Assembly (NCBI GenBank): GCA_037176905.1
Contig: JBBBWG010010223.1
Coordinates: 1 to 64,000, forward strand
Direction: 5' to 3'
Source of the DNA: Azolla pinnata
Lineage: Eukaryota; Streptophyta; Polypodiopsida; Salviniales; Salviniaceae
Length of the DNA stretch: 64,000 nucleotides
Under the pieces are notes generated by a model that was given only the letters and a program-made list of their open reading frames with translations, was not told the origin of the DNA and did no database searches. Within the stretch, counting starts at the first letter, position 1; every line of letters begins with the position of its first letter. The translations under genes were made by a program, and so were the position numbers. Shown one piece after another: positions 36,701-49,562 of this stretch.

Positions 36701-38179
36701 GTTTCCCAAGCTCATTGCCCTATGTTTGAACAAGAACTCAGATCATAAACAGTAACATCCTACAAAACGATACCAGATTTGAGACATTATCACCTGTTTC
36801 TCTGGCGTAATAATCATAAACATACCACAAAATTCAATGCCAAGTGTTACAAAGCAACAAGGAGCGTACCTTCAATTAGACGTTTCTTCTCACTGTCATA
36901 ATAATAGACCAGTCCTGCTCCAGTAATAAATAGAAGCCCTAGACTTAGCCATGAGACAGGCTGTAGATGAAAAATTCCAGCATCACTAATTGACCATTAA
37001 AGATTTGTAAAGATACAAAATATTCCAGAAATTCCATACGAGACACTATGTCCTACGTACTTTAACAATCATTCACTAGAATGTACTGAGTTCAATAGGT
37101 AGCATGTATTGCCCTCGAGATCAAATAGACACCTTTACAGAGAAGATGCACAATCCTCCGGCAAAAGGCATGCTTTTAACAGATAAAAAGCACACATTCG
37201 AAAGGAAACTCAAACACGAGTCGCTTACAAAACAAACGTAATACTTCTATAAAGAAACTAAAGATATATAATTTGCATATCTCTTACACTTCCTCTGATA
37301 GTTCTTGCTGATGGAGGAGGTCCTGATGGAGACGTGGAATCTGTAGTTTTTCCATCGACTTTGGTCTCTATATAACGTTTTCCAAGTTGATTGAAGCCTT
37401 GCACAGGTGAGGAATTATGTGGTGTGATTCTCGGCAGAGAACCCAAAAGGTTTCTATGTATACCCTATACCAAACAAATAGCTATTCAAAGTTATAAAAC
37501 TGACAGAATCCAAGAAAATGCATACACGACACTGCCATGAATGGATCATTTTGAAAATTTGATGGTTCTGAATTCCACATCAAAGAGGAGCTTTTTGTAA
37601 GTGTATGCATGATACTGATTATATAATCTTGCAACTTACACTTCACTGCATATAATTCCAAGAAAGCATTTGCTGTACACAGAAATGCAACTAGGGGACT
37701 ACATACAACACTAGCCATAACTCAAAAAATCAAATACAGACTACATTACAGTGCATTACTCTACACTACACTCAATTTCGAGAGGTCAATTGCTACCGGT
37801 ACCCAACAGAAGAAAATCGTGGCTTTCCATACATATAAAATCAAAGACATAACCGAGCCACTCACACACACACATGAAAAGGCCTCCAGGGCAAAACCGT
37901 GTATTCCGCAAATATACCCACTCATTCCAAAGAGGAATGCAGCGGCCTACAGACAATAGGGTGCGGGGGTAAATATATCAGGACTTCTTCTCCAACAGAT
38001 TCCGAACATCCACTGAAGTTGAAGGATCGATTCATGGTGAAATCCAGAGAGAATTCCTGCGGAGTTTCGAGAATAATAATAAGAGCAAGGCACTGCACCT
38101 GATGAGCCGAAGAAGGAGACGAGGAAGCCCTCCTGAGAGCGGAGAGGGACGTCGAACGGTGAAGCAGGCGAGCAGCCAT
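33748..38179 (-). CDS. HCC1: SCO1/HCC1 mitochondrial copper chaperone
   Basis: Inner-membrane thioredoxin-like protein that delivers copper to the CuA site of cytochrome c oxidase subunit II. Seven exons: 38179-38099, 37464-37288, 36960-36870, 34701-34495, 34411-34322, 34079-33947, 33856-33748, giving 295 residues (about 330 in Arabidopsis HCC1). The N-terminus MAARLLHRSTSLSALRRASS is a typical mitochondrial presequence. An ATG seven codons upstream (38200) is an alternative start, but 38179 fits the presequence better. One membrane segment, WLSLGLLFITGAGLVYYY, lies near residues 89-106. The copper ligands are present: CPDIC (Cys167 and Cys171) and the distal His256 in DYLVDHS. Family blocks KAAIGGPF, FISVDPERD and LTGSEEEI also match. 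Intron 3 is long (2.17 kb). All key residues are intact, so it should be a functional HCC1-like protein rather than the Cys-less HCC2 form. Confidence 0.96.
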
Positions 38180-38368
38180 CGCCGATCCGTGCGTATGCAT
38201 ACGTGCAGCGAGTGTATGTAATGTATATACGTATGTACGGTGTAGAAACTACGCGTACGTATACGTGTACGTATGAAGACGAGAAATACAAGCTATGTAT
38301 ACAAAATGCCCCTCTACATTTTGAGGGTGCCAAAATGTCACCAGAGAAGTAACCATTGCACATCAGGA

Positions 38369-38425
38369 TTTAGGGTTTTTAGGATTTAGGGTTAGGGTTT
38401 TAGGATTTAGGGTTTTCAGGATTTA
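38369..38425. repeat. Short telomere-like tract upstream of SCO1
   Basis: Units of GGATTTAGGGTTTT(A/C), about five, lie 190-245 bases upstream of the SCO1 start codon. They resemble telo boxes of plant promoters but are tandem here. Confidence 0.8.
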
Positions 38426-39763
38426 GTGTTGAGGATCAAATCGAACCAAGACAAAGTAATCCACACTCAAAATGTTACAAGCCGTATATTTACCCGACCA
38501 TCCTCTGGCTCGAACTTCTTTACCGCAATGTACACACACTAATCGCTTCCGATGCTTACTTAAATTAGGCAAGCTAGCACTAATCATTCATGTCGCTAGT
38601 TATATTCGATTGCTTACACTTGCAACAGACGAATCGTCGCAAAAAGGTCTTCTTCTCATTTACTTTGCCTTGTTGACGGTAAAGTTCCCTTAATCTTGTC
38701 ATATTCCAGGTTTTAAAGTGTACATCATTTGCTTCGACTGCTAATACACGCAAAAGAAATCGCCAAAAGGGCCCCATAATTACTTGTATGATCGGAACCT
38801 GATTACAACTCGTTTAGAAATAAGATTAAACAAGTTGCAATAAGTTAATCCCTCATTTAACACAAACCCCTATTAACACTCCACGTTGAAGCTTTGACTT
38901 CATCATTGAAGGCTTTAAAGATCAACAAGGTTGAGACTAAAGATTTGCGCATTAATCCATCATTGGAATGCACAATCAAGTGGGGCTTAATCACCTCTCA
39001 AATCCATACCAATGCCACATTCTTTCTTTCTTTGAAAAATTGTTCATCACGCTCCGTGCACAAGTGGAAGGTTTTCTTCTTCTATTAGCAAAACACTGAA
39101 CAATCATTGACCCTTTGCAAGCAAATTTCCTTTATCTTTGCAAATACTAGAGAGCTGAAAATAGGGCACAGCCTTCGCAAATCTGATCAGATCATCAGAA
39201 TATATCTCATACCGTTGGTTATTAGATCAGAACTGTGATGGGAAAGATAAAACCACGCTTTTCGGATCATCAGAATATATATGCTATCATCGACTGGATC
39301 AGCAAAATCTGTGATGGGAAAGACGAAGCTTCATTAATCGGATCATCAGAATATACCTGATATCGCTGATCAGATCATCGGAATCTGTTATTAGAAATCC
39401 AAAAGTTTGGCCCACTCGAACACCATAAGCAAAGTTCCCATTCATCCAACGGGGCTTCCAGAATGTAAATGAATCTGAAGCTCCTATGAACAGACACATC
39501 TTCCGCATACAGAGCCACGAGAACAAGACACAACTGCAAACAGGAGTGTGCCTTTGAGCCAAATTTCAAGAACATAAAAGACAGACAAGCCATTGATGTA
39601 ACAAAAAGGAAATCCTTCTTCCCAAAAGCCCTTTGATTTTTTCCTTAGCAACCTTGCCATACTCCCCTTCCATTCTACAAAGATGTTGCCGAGTTCCGAA
39701 ATGGGAAGGGGGGGGAGGGGAGGGGGTGTAATGATTGAAAGAAAAAAATATATTCCAATATCA
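38426..39763. other. Intergenic with a local imperfect repeat
   Basis: No gene is recognised. At 39185-39385 three or four imperfect units of about 70 bp share CGGATCATCAGAATATA and CTGTGATGGGAAAGA. The 3' untranslated region of the RNA-binding-protein gene probably occupies the right part, where a G-rich tract lies at 39706-39727. Confidence 0.5.
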
Positions 39764-42523
39764 TCATGCAACTCGTTCACCCGTAGAAGGGTAGGGCCGG
39801 AAGCGAGCCTCAGGGCCACGTTGTGTTGCTGGTCTCCCAGGTATGCTATATCCAACATCAGTAGCTCCACCTGCAGTGGGAGAAAGAGATCCACCGCCAC
39901 CCCCACCACTACCACTATTAGCACCTCCTGCATGTTGTTGCTCACTCGATCTCCATGAAGCAGCGGTAGAAGAATCCCCACTGTAAGGGGCTGAGCTTCC
40001 ATAGCCATCACCACCATACCCTACTACATGAGGGGCACCACCACCCCCTCTTCCATCCCCTCCTCCATATCCATAGATCCCATTGTTGTACCCTCCCCCA
40101 CCTGCACCAGCTGGTGATTGAGCCACTCCACCTGGTGTTGATGTCCAAGCTCCGCTTCCATAGCTACTCATCCCTGCTACTACCCCATACCCAGCTGATC
40201 CGCTCCCCCAAGGGCTCCTCAGACCCGCACCATATCCAGGTGACGGTGCACCATAGCCACCCATGTATCCAGGTGGTGGCGGTGCTCCACCATACCCAAC
40301 AGCATACCCATACCCTCCATTCATCGCCATGCCATAGCTCATATTGGGGCCATATGCAGTTGGTGGAGCTCCATATGGTGGCCCATAAGGGTAACCTCCT
40401 CTGCCACCAGGAGGTATAGGTCCATAGCCATACGAGTGTATTGGGCTAGAGCTATTCGCCTGACCATACCCTCCACCATAAGGTGAACTCCTCGCACCTC
40501 CATAGCCACCTCCCCCTCCTCCTCTTCCTCCCGATAACTCCTTCGGCACAGCTCTCTTCACCTCTACCGTCTTCTCGTGCAGCTCATGGAAGCTCTTCTG
40601 CACTGCATTCTCGACAGCTTCTTCGGAGTCGTAGGTGATGAAGCCAAAGCCTCGTGGTCGTTGCGTCGTGTGGTCATACATTACTACTACATCAGTGATG
40701 GTCCCGAATTGACCAAAATAGCTCCTGAAATCCTCTTCGGTGACTGTAGATGGTAACCCACCGACAAAAATCTTCTTTGTGCGCACAGTGTTGGGAGTTG
40801 ATACTGGACTGCTAATACTGATGTTGCTTCTCGATGTATTATGTTGCTCTTCCTTCCGAACCGCTTTTTTCACCTCTACCTATACCCAACCAAGAAAGCA
40901 TGTTATGGTCAAAGAAACAGAGCTTTGAATGTATACCAGTGTTTCGCTAAGAAAAATAATACACACAAAGAAAAATCATCCAGACATATGGAATGCAAGC
41001 TAGAAAGAGAGAGACAGAGAGCAACGCAACAGAGAAAGGTTCAACATCTATAATCTCGTTAATAAATAACATTATATTGCACTCTAATGAATGCAGCATG
41101 TTCTTGTACATATGACAAGCAGCTGTAATAACTGAAAGATAGCATCCTAGGGTGAAAGAGAAGAATGTACAAATAGCATGAACATCTTTTAGCATGATCC
41201 AAATCTCTGTTCATGTAACAATCAAAACTCCAAGCACACTTTCTCCCTGGGTTACAACTGTTTTCCGTAAAAACATGGAGAACGGCAACAGAAACAAGCA
41301 AAAAACCAGCATATAAGTGATATTGATTAAATACAGTAAATACAAACTTTGGAATCAGGTTCAGGAAGAAATAACAACAAACAGATACATATACACAAAC
41401 ATGCACGATAATAAAAGATCAGCAAAAAGATTTCACGCAGGACATATATACAAGCTCAGATGCAAGGTGTGGTAATGCAGCGAAAAGTTTTTTGAGCATG
41501 CATGATATGGTGCAAAGAGAAAGAATACAGCACAAGCGTTCATTGCCTGATCAAAAAAATAAACCACATACTGGACGAGCAGGTTAGAATAAACATGATA
41601 TGATATAAAATTCGAAAATACAAAGAACATTCTCTTATAAAAGAGCACACATAATCCCTTGAATTACTGTAATTTATGAAATGGTACACGGCTATTTTAC
41701 TGATATTAAAAGAAAAAGACATGGAAACCAAGTGAGCAAATACCATTATAAATAAGACAAAGGGAGAACATCCATAGGTAACAGAAGCTTCCGATAACCA
41801 GATACAGCAATTGAAGGAACCTAAGGTATGATATAGAAACGGACGAACATGAGATTAGGGAACATAAATTAAGCAGTCTATGATGAAGAAGGTAAGAAGT
41901 AAACAGGAAAAGAACCGAGCTTCCTGATGAGACAACAAGATACAACCATTCAGGAAAACAGACATACGGTGTAGCTGGTTGAACACAAAAAACCATCACA
42001 TCTTTAAAAGACAAGGCATGAAGAATTCACGAAACATGGTGCAACTGTGAGACAGCAAAGGAAAGGACAACGAAAACGACAATACGTACAGTTTCTCTGA
42101 TAGGACAACGGATGATGCAGATGCACAGATGCATGCCACTGTACAAGATACGGGACAGAAACAGTAATGTATAGAACCAATTCATGGACTGCCGCTTCCA
42201 CGAAATAAAATAAAATAGATAGCATAGACCCTGTATTCTTAATCTAGAACAAGGAGGACAGAGAGACGAGAGAAGAGGCCGGGAGAGGTGGGGGGACTTA
42301 CAGAACGACCGTCGACCGTGTGCTTCTCGGTAAGAACCCGCTCGACAACAGACGTGTCAGCAAACTCCACGAAGCCGAAGCCCCTGGCCCGCCCTGTGGC
42401 TCTGTCTTTCATGATTACGGCTTCCACGACATCGCCGAAAGCTCTGAAGTAGTCCTTGAGCCTCTCTTCGGTCGTCTCCCATGGAATACCACCAACAAAC
42501 ACCTTACTCTGCTCAGAATTCAT
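39764..42523 (-). CDS. Two-RRM glycine/tyrosine-rich hnRNP-like protein
   Basis: Predicted RNA-binding protein of the plant hnRNP A/B or Musashi-like group (Arabidopsis RNP1 relatives), acting in nuclear or cytoplasmic mRNA metabolism. Two exons: 42523-42302 and 40879-39764, giving 445 residues. RRM1 has RNP2 KVFVGGIP (residues 7-14) and RNP1 RGFGFVEF (47-54). RRM2 has KIFVGGLP (110-117) and RGFGFITY (150-157). The intron falls at the end of RRM1 (DGRS|VEVKKAVRKEE), a position that keeps the conserved VEVK block intact. The C-terminal 250 residues are a Gly/Tyr/Pro/Ser-rich low-complexity domain (GGYG, YGPP, SYG), of the sort linked to phase separation in hnRNPs. Intron 1 is 1.42 kb. The start follows a TTC/CTT-rich leader. 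Which member of the family it is cannot be decided here. Confidence 0.94.
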
Positions 42524-42929
42524 GGGAGAAAGAAGAAGACGAAGCAGCAGAAGAAGGAGGAGGAGGAGGAAAGAAAGAGCACGCCTCAGAAGCCTCGTGT
42601 CCTCTTCCGCCTGCTTCCTGTTTTGCTGGACCTCTCTTCCTTCGCTCCGCGTGTTCCTTCTGTGCCGTCCTCCGTGTTTTCACCTGCGTCTTCTCCTGGC
42701 TCCGCGCTGCTGCTGCTGCTTCGTCGCCGCCGCCGTCTTCGTCGCCGTCGTCTCCGTCGTCGTCGTCGTCGCCGTCGCCTGCGTGCGACGGCTTCTCTGC
42801 AGAAAACCCTAATTCGGGAGCGAGCAGAGAAAGACTTCTGCTTCTTGCTTCCTCTTCGTTTCTTCTCTGTTCTTTTCTTTTCTTTTTGGTCTTCGTTTCT
42901 AAAACCCTAGAAATCGAAGGGGGCCGTTG

Positions 42930-43280
42930 AGAAGCTCTTCTTCTTCAATTCTTCTTCTTCTTCTTCTTCTTCTTCTTCTTCAATTCTTCTTCTTCTTCTT
43001 CGAGGGTTTCAAATGGAGGGTCTATTTACACACAAGCACTCGGAGGACGGATCATAGAACTGGAATCTGACGCCTTCTGGAATCTGACGCCGTCTGGAAT
43101 CTGGCGCGAAACCCCCGCCGTCTGGAATCTGAGCCCGATCCCCGCCGTCTGGAATCTGACCTTGAACAGGACATCGCCCGTTCGATTATTTCGGACCTGC
43201 GATCCGGTCCGCTCCTGTTGTCCGTGCTTTGTACGATTCTGCCTCGGATTCGGATTCGGATTCGGATTCGGATAGCTTCT
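42930..43280. repeat. TTC tract, CCGTCTGGAATCTG repeats and ATTCGG hexamers
   Basis: CTT/TTC runs (42938-43002) are followed by five copies of a CGCCGTCTGGAATCTG-type unit (about 43063-43165) at irregular 17-38 bp spacing, and then a GGATTC hexamer array (43245-43275). The region is the distal upstream side of the RNA-binding-protein gene. A 90-codon frame on the minus strand (IRIRIRIRIRG) is only a translation of these repeats. Confidence 0.8.
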
Positions 43281-44629
43281 GTATTTCTCATAGATTCTGC
43301 ACGGAACGTTTTTTCTATTAGCATGGCGAAGAAAACAAAAAAGGGTTGTCGTTGGACATGACGCTTGTTTGTCCCTAGAGCTCATCTTAGAAAAAGCAAG
43401 TCAAAATCAACAACAATGCATCGTGGGTTTAATTGTTCGTAGTATACACAGAATCCCCATGATTGTGGTTCGGCGCCAGATACAGAGGAGGGTTTTTTTG
43501 GCTCAACACAGACATGCATACACGATCGCGATATTACTGAATTATGCACCCTTCAAATGCAAGTGTTAAATCATCAAATTTTCGAAACACCACTACACAA
43601 AGAGTTTGGGATAACGTTCAAGTCTCACCGATTCACATACTTTGAGGAACTTGCCCCATAAGAGTAAGCTCACCTCGAGTCAAACGTATTCAGTTCTTAT
43701 GAAATATTAATTGACCATCAAGCTTCAGTTGAGAACAAAATATAAATAATGTGTAATGTGTAATGTATAAGAATAATCGAAAATTAGAAAAGACATGTAT
43801 AAAAGAAGTTATGTATAAATTTAAGACTTGTAAGGATTGATGAAGAGTGATTACACTATTCACCTCTAAATAAGAATACTCCCCAACATTGTATAGTTTT
43901 AAGTGTGTACTAAATTAATGCTACTAGTTTGTAGTTTTCTCTCTGAGCTGATCATTATTGTGTGATTATGTATGATTGTAACCCTGAAGTGTAAATTTGT
44001 GTTATATCTTCCATCCATCCTTAGTATGACTTTAGAAATGATTCGATGTGTGTGTAAAAGTTCTCGTGTTCAATGTTTCCAACAGACTTGTCGAGGAAAA
44101 CACACTTTCATGATCACGACGTAAGCTTTTCCCTTTAATCTTCGGCACAAGTGTCGTAACTTCGTGTTGGTCTAGAGCTCTTGTGAGATCTTATAGTTAA
44201 GAGATCTACTCTGTGACATATTAATGATATGCATAATTGTGATTAAGGTCTTACCCTAGAAGTAATATATGAGTTTGACGTGATATATCAAGAAAACAAT
44301 GCTTTCTTGAATTCAATGTTATAAAAGGATTTAGTAAAATTTTATAAAAACTTAAATGTTGTTGTTTTTTTTTTACTTAATATAAGAATCTTAATGTATA
44401 TTTGTTAATTACATTAAACATGAGCTAAATGCGTTGAATATGGGTTAAATAAGTTAAATACATTAAAATAGGTTAAATGATTATACAATTTTACAAATAA
44501 TTAAACATGTTTTATTTATAATTTTACGTGTTGTTTAACAACATAGCTTGAATTGTACAACTTATCCTTTCAGTTATATCATCCTTCTCTGCTTGGTGAG
44601 GAGGCATGCATTTTTATCAGATATTGTGT
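43281..44629. other. AT-rich intergenic
   Basis: No gene is recognised. Sequence at 44395-44530 is full of GTTAAATAAGTTAAATA-like words that echo the start of the window (1-80) and 20090-20150, so another diverged dispersed-repeat copy may lie here. Confidence 0.4.
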
Positions 44630-46408
44630 TGTCACAAGCACAAGCAAAGGCTGAGACTTTATAATAATGGTATTTAGTGCTAACCATTACACTATCTTTC
44701 TTATTTTTAAAAAAAAATATTTTTTATCATTTTTTTAACGATATTTTTCCACTTGTTATTAAAAACGCCTAGAGGTGAAGTACAAATTATAACTTTATAC
44801 TCAAACAAGTATATAATTCACCAACTGTCATCCATCCTCTAACGGTGGGAACAAAAACAATGAGGGGTAAAAGTTTCATTTAACTTTATTTTTTATAATC
44901 TTACATACACAATTTAATATTAAACTTATTATAAAAAAATCGTTGATTTCAACAAATGCCAAGCACATAACCAAAATATTATTATCAAGGTTCAAGCCTG
45001 AGACTTGCTAATACTAGTCTTTAGTGCTAATCATTACATTATCTTTCTTATTTAAAATTTTTTATATTTTTCTATAATATTACATATATAACAGTGAACA
45101 AGCTAGCAATATTAAACCATACTGATTCAACGCCAGTCTTCAACAATCTTATACTCGAGTTTCCAGGTTTTTGATATCGTGTAGTTTTCTTTATCTTCTC
45201 TTGTTTTCTTTCTTGTTAATTTTTATTGTTTCGAGTAAATAATCTTCCACAAACCGGAATTATCAACTTTTTTTTTTAGTATCAAGTCAAAGTCTTCTCA
45301 TCATAATGGAGACAGTTAATAAACAAGAGCATGATAATATTCTATCAGAGTTTGATCTTTGAACAACAAAATTTATCGCATTAGAACAAGAAAATCAAAA
45401 GTGTCTTGGGGATTTGCAGCATGTGAGTGTAGAAACGGCACAATAACATGAAAGACTCGCTAAAAAAGTCTAACAATTAAAACTAGTTGTATTGTCTCTT
45501 CGGGAACGAGAGTTAACATCTCAAAACTTGATGAAGGAGCCAAAGATAAAGACTACAAGGCCTTGCAATAATGGACTAACAACGTCTAGGTCCATTTGTA
45601 ATATCTTTCGTCAGATTAATAATTTTGCCTTTTACTTAGATATTCCCCAATATATTCATTTTTATATAGTGTTCTATGTTTCATTGTTAAAACCTTCTGC
45701 AATCACATCTATTGAGTTGTTTCACCACCACCTCCAATTCAACTTGTTAAAGGACTAGAATATGATGTAGAAACTATTTTTAACTCGAAATTAATGCATA
45801 ATAAGTTATACTACGTCATAGACTTGGTTGGATATACACTTGAATATAGAACATAGGAACCTGTTGAGAACATGATTAATACTTGTAAACTAGTACAAGA
45901 ATTTAATTATCGTAATCCTTATAAATCAAATCTTAGTTCAGGTATTGCGACTCGTACAACTCATCGTAAAAAAAGTGGATAATGTCACAAGCATATAATT
46001 AAAATGTTATTATCAAGATTTAAGCATGAGATCTTCTAGTACTAGTTTTTAGTGTTAATCATTAAATTATATTTCTTATTTCAAAAGTTATATTTTTCTA
46101 TAACATTACATATACAATTTAATATAGACCTTATTAAAAACTAGTTGTTCACTCCAACAAATGCATGATTGCCAAGTGATATGCATGCATGCAAGTCATG
46201 TGGTGCACATACATGAACCGAAACGAGTTATAAACGTGAATAAGCTGGGAGTATTGAATCATTTCGGTTTAACGCTAGTCTTCGGCACTCTTGTACTTGA
46301 GTTTCCCGGTATTTGATATCATGTAGTCTTTTTTATCTTCTTTTGTTTTCTTTTTTGTCAATTCTTGTCGTTTTAAGTCAATCATCGTTTGCTAGTTTAG
46401 CCCTGACA
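44630..46408 (+). mobile_element. Old, broken Ty3/gypsy chromovirus remnant with LTR-like repeats
   Basis: Fossil LTR retrotransposon. The right LTR-like repeat is 45983-46408 (about 426 bp), bounded by TGTCA and TGACA. A related left repeat lies at about 44955-45265, and a further partial, rearranged copy at 44630-44950 begins with the same TGTCACAAGC. The short internal part (about 45266-45982) keeps a primer-binding-site-like stretch near 45280 resembling the initiator-Met tRNA type, and then a segment resembling the end of integrase plus a chromodomain (blocks like FYVSLLKPSA, LYYVIDLVGY and EPVENMI), which marks the chromovirus branch. Most of gag-pol is missing. It carries many breaks, and the repeats have diverged strongly, so it is old and inactive. 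Confidence 0.75.
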
Positions 46409-47757
46409 ATTGTCGATACAATTAGATAAACTTATTAAACCTGTACTCTTCCTCGTTATCAAAGCACAAACATTTCAATTTTTGCTCCATTGTGAGTAAT
46501 TATCATAAAGTCACGAATACAATATCTTTTGTTTTGATTGAAAATGACTTTGTCGTAATTCTTATATATATTTTGACATGTATATGACATGTGTTTGACA
46601 CGAAAATTGTGACAAGATTGTCTCAACTACACGACTAGGTCACAATTAGGTCGCGGTAAATTTGATGTTGTTTGACGTAAAGTTTGACTTAAATCTATTT
46701 ATATTATTTTTATTTTTTAAAATATTATTAACACATATAACTTTTATAGTTTCTTTTATCTTATAAGCTAAAGAGCTAACAACTAAAAAGATAAATGAAC
46801 TCTCATTGTCTATTTATACTCGATATATTTCTAAACCAATTCATATAAGATATTTTGATTATCTTGCTCGTCTCTCTCCTCTTTTACATTTTTATCTATT
46901 TGTATAAACATACTTATATACAAAATTCATTGTTACAAATATATATGCATATAATATACATACATATATATGTATTCACTTGCGTATACATACATGTAAC
47001 AATATTTATGTGTGTGTAATATGTATGTATGGATATGTTGCTATGTTAATATATTAATATATAATTAAATGTTTACGATGGTATGGTATTGTGATATGTT
47101 TATAAAGTTAAAAGTAATAGGTTATTAGTTTTATTTTTGTCTCTCACAACCATAAATGCATTACTGATACGTAATAGTTTGTGATTGATCAGAAATTACA
47201 TCAATATGTTTTTAATTTTTTTGACGAAAAAGTGACAAAATTTATATCAAATACACAACAAATTTGCCATTAGATACACATCAACACCATGTCAAACTCC
47301 AAGTGTTATATCTTGTTTTCCATTTTGTGATATTTTGTCATACAAGTCAACCATAGTTGATGAGCTTAGGCTATAATAAAATGATATGATGGCCGGTTGC
47401 TTTATGCATTCTCGAGCCATCTAAGAAAACATCTAAACATAAAATGATTTCTACTGTTTCAAAGTCCCATGAATAGATAAATAAATCCATTCAGATGATA
47501 ACATACTTGGTTGGGCACATGCCTCACACATGAAGAAGATTTACAACTTGTCATAATCAAAGATCTATGCTTCCTAGTCTAAATTTATTCCTTGAGCAAT
47601 TTGATAAGTTTTAATCTAGATGCTCACATAATTTGACTCCTAGATGCTTTGAACTATTCTTCAGAATCTATGACTTACAAAGATAAAATTTATACAAATT
47701 TTCCCATCACAAAGATGGGCTCATCTCTAGGGAGTATTTTTTTTTGACTTTGCAGAT
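46409..47757. other. AT-rich intergenic, no gene recognised
   Basis: Very AT-rich. A TATATATGCATATAATATACATACATATATA-like simple sequence, broken by other bases, spans about 46915-47080. It may include further decayed retroelement sequence, but no family can be named. Confidence 0.4.
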
Positions 47758-48035
47758 GCTTCTCTCCTAGATTGGAAGCTGTAAAATGCTGTCAAAAGTT
47801 TGAACACTTCAACTAGACCTCGATCGGTTGACTTTCATTGCATTTGCGTTTTGGATTCTGTTTCGCCTTGACCAAATCCAAATACCTCATCCGTACGAGC
47901 TATTTGGCGGTATAAACGCCTTTCTCATGTATTGGAAGCTGGAAAATGCTGTAAGAAGTTAGAACAGTTCAACTGAATCCTGATCGATTGACATTTATGC
48001 TCTGAATTGTGTTTGGCCTTGAACCGAATCCAAGA
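47758..48035. repeat. 160-bp tandem duplication
   Basis: The block ATTGGAAGCTGTAAAATGCT at 47771 recurs as ATTGGAAGCTGGAAAATGCT at 47931, and similarity continues through TCAACTGAATCCTGATCGAT and GAATTGTGTTTGGCCTTGA. A smaller echo, GTTGATTGACTTTGA, is doubled at 48041-48073. Confidence 0.75.
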
Positions 48036-48454
48036 CATGTGTTGATTGACTTTGAGCGTGTTGATTGACTTTGAAGCAGGCAGCAGTTCGAACGATAGGC
48101 CTGCTCATCATCGGTGGTGGTTCGGAGCGTTGCCAGAAACTAGTTTGCTTGAACCAGATGTCGATCACTTGACTTGCAATCGCCACTTTGACGTTGCAAA
48201 TGGATGTTTGAGTTGACCAGATGCATCTGACATGCAAATGGTCTGCTGATCAGCTCAGTGACAGCTGTGGGCGTTCAGATTCATCATCAGCGGTGGTTTT
48301 CTGGATTCTGATGCGTATGCATCATAAGTCTGCTCGTTGATCGGAGGTTTAAGATTGGATCAGCGGCGTAATCACGCGAAGCGAGCGACGAGATTTCTCC
48401 CGACGTGGCCACAAAGGCGCGAAAGTCGAAAGCCATGGCTTCTGGACTTTGGCC

Positions 48455-48642
48455 ATGGCGAGGATGATGATGATGGCAGTGGCGATGATGGCGATGGTGG
48501 CGTCGACGGTGAGGCAAAAGTCAAAGCCATGACTTCTAGATTCCGGCCATGGTGATGATGCTGATGAATCATGATGATGATGGTGGTGATGGTGATGGTG
48601 ATGATGGTGGGATGGTGATGGCTATGGTGGCCATGGCTGCGG

Positions 48643-48676
<34 letters not shown>

Positions 48677-48740
48677 GGCGGTGATGATGATCATGGCGGC
48701 GATGATGATGACGGCGGCGATGATGATGGTGGCGACGGAC
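48455..48740. repeat. GATGAT/GGTGGT microsatellite
   Basis: GAT, GGT and GGC triplets with interruptions, including GGCCATGG. It is essentially the complement type of the large ATC/ACC array at 16-17 kb. Open frames on both strands are compositional. Confidence 0.85.
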
Positions 48741-48924
48741 GATGGCATCCATCATCCACCATATGTATGTACGGCCCATTGGCGTATTGTACTCCGTACG
48801 TGCATACGCTCGCACGTACGCATACGCGTACGTATACGCGCTGTGCGTGCACAGAAAGGAAGAGCGCAACTGCCGCGTTTGAAGCAGTATATCTTCGCAG
48901 GATTTGAATCGGCCATAGCCACAC

Positions 48925-49475
48925 ACAGGCCGAAGCAGGAGCAAGAAGCAAGAAGCAAGAAGCAGAAGCAAGCAGCAAGCAGCAAGAAGCAGAAGCAAGC
49001 AGCAAGAAGCAGAATCAAGCAGCAAGAAGCAGAAGCAAGCAGCAGCAGAAGAGGAAGAAATCCGGTGAGAAGAAGAAGAGAAGAAGCAGAAGAAGACGAA
49101 GAAGAAGCAGCAGCAGCAGTAGCGGAAGCAGAAGCAGAAGAAGAAGCAGAAGAAGAAGAAGCAGAAGAAGAAGAAGAAGCAATAGCTGAAGAAGAAGAAG
49201 AAGAAGAAGAAGAAGTAGCGGAAGAAGAAGAAGAAGAAGTAGCGGAAGAAGAAGAAGAAGCAGCAGCGGAAGAAGAAGAAGAAGTAACGGAAGAAGAAGA
49301 AGAAGTAACGGAAGAAGAAGAAGAAGAAGCAACAGCTGAAGAAGAAGAAGAAGAAGAAGAAGAAGCAGCGGAGAAGAAGAAGAAGTAGCGGAAGTAATAG
49401 TAGCAGCAGCAGCAGCAGAAGAAGAAGAAGAAGAAGAAGAAGAAGAAGAAGAAGAAGAAGAAAGAAAGAAGAAGA
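48925..49475. repeat. AGCAGAA then GAA-rich tract upstream of PP2C
   Basis: AAGCAGCAAGAAGCAGAAGC units (about 48940-49045) pass into nearly 400 bases of GAA/GCA/GCG triplets. The + strand is almost pure purine apart from the C of GCA and GCG. The tract ends about 90 bases before the PP2C start codon, so it must be promoter or 5' leader. Confidence 0.9.
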
Positions 49476-49562
49476 AGCGCAAGAAGTTGCGGAACAAGAG
49501 GGAGAAGAAGAACGAAACCTTTTCTGAAACAGTTTTCTGCTGTTTCCGCTCTACGATCCGAC

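Noticed and set aside
43052-43324. Arg/Ile-repeat frame IRIRIRIRIRG on the minus strand
   Set aside because: It arises from the ATTCGG hexamer and GGAATCTG repeats.
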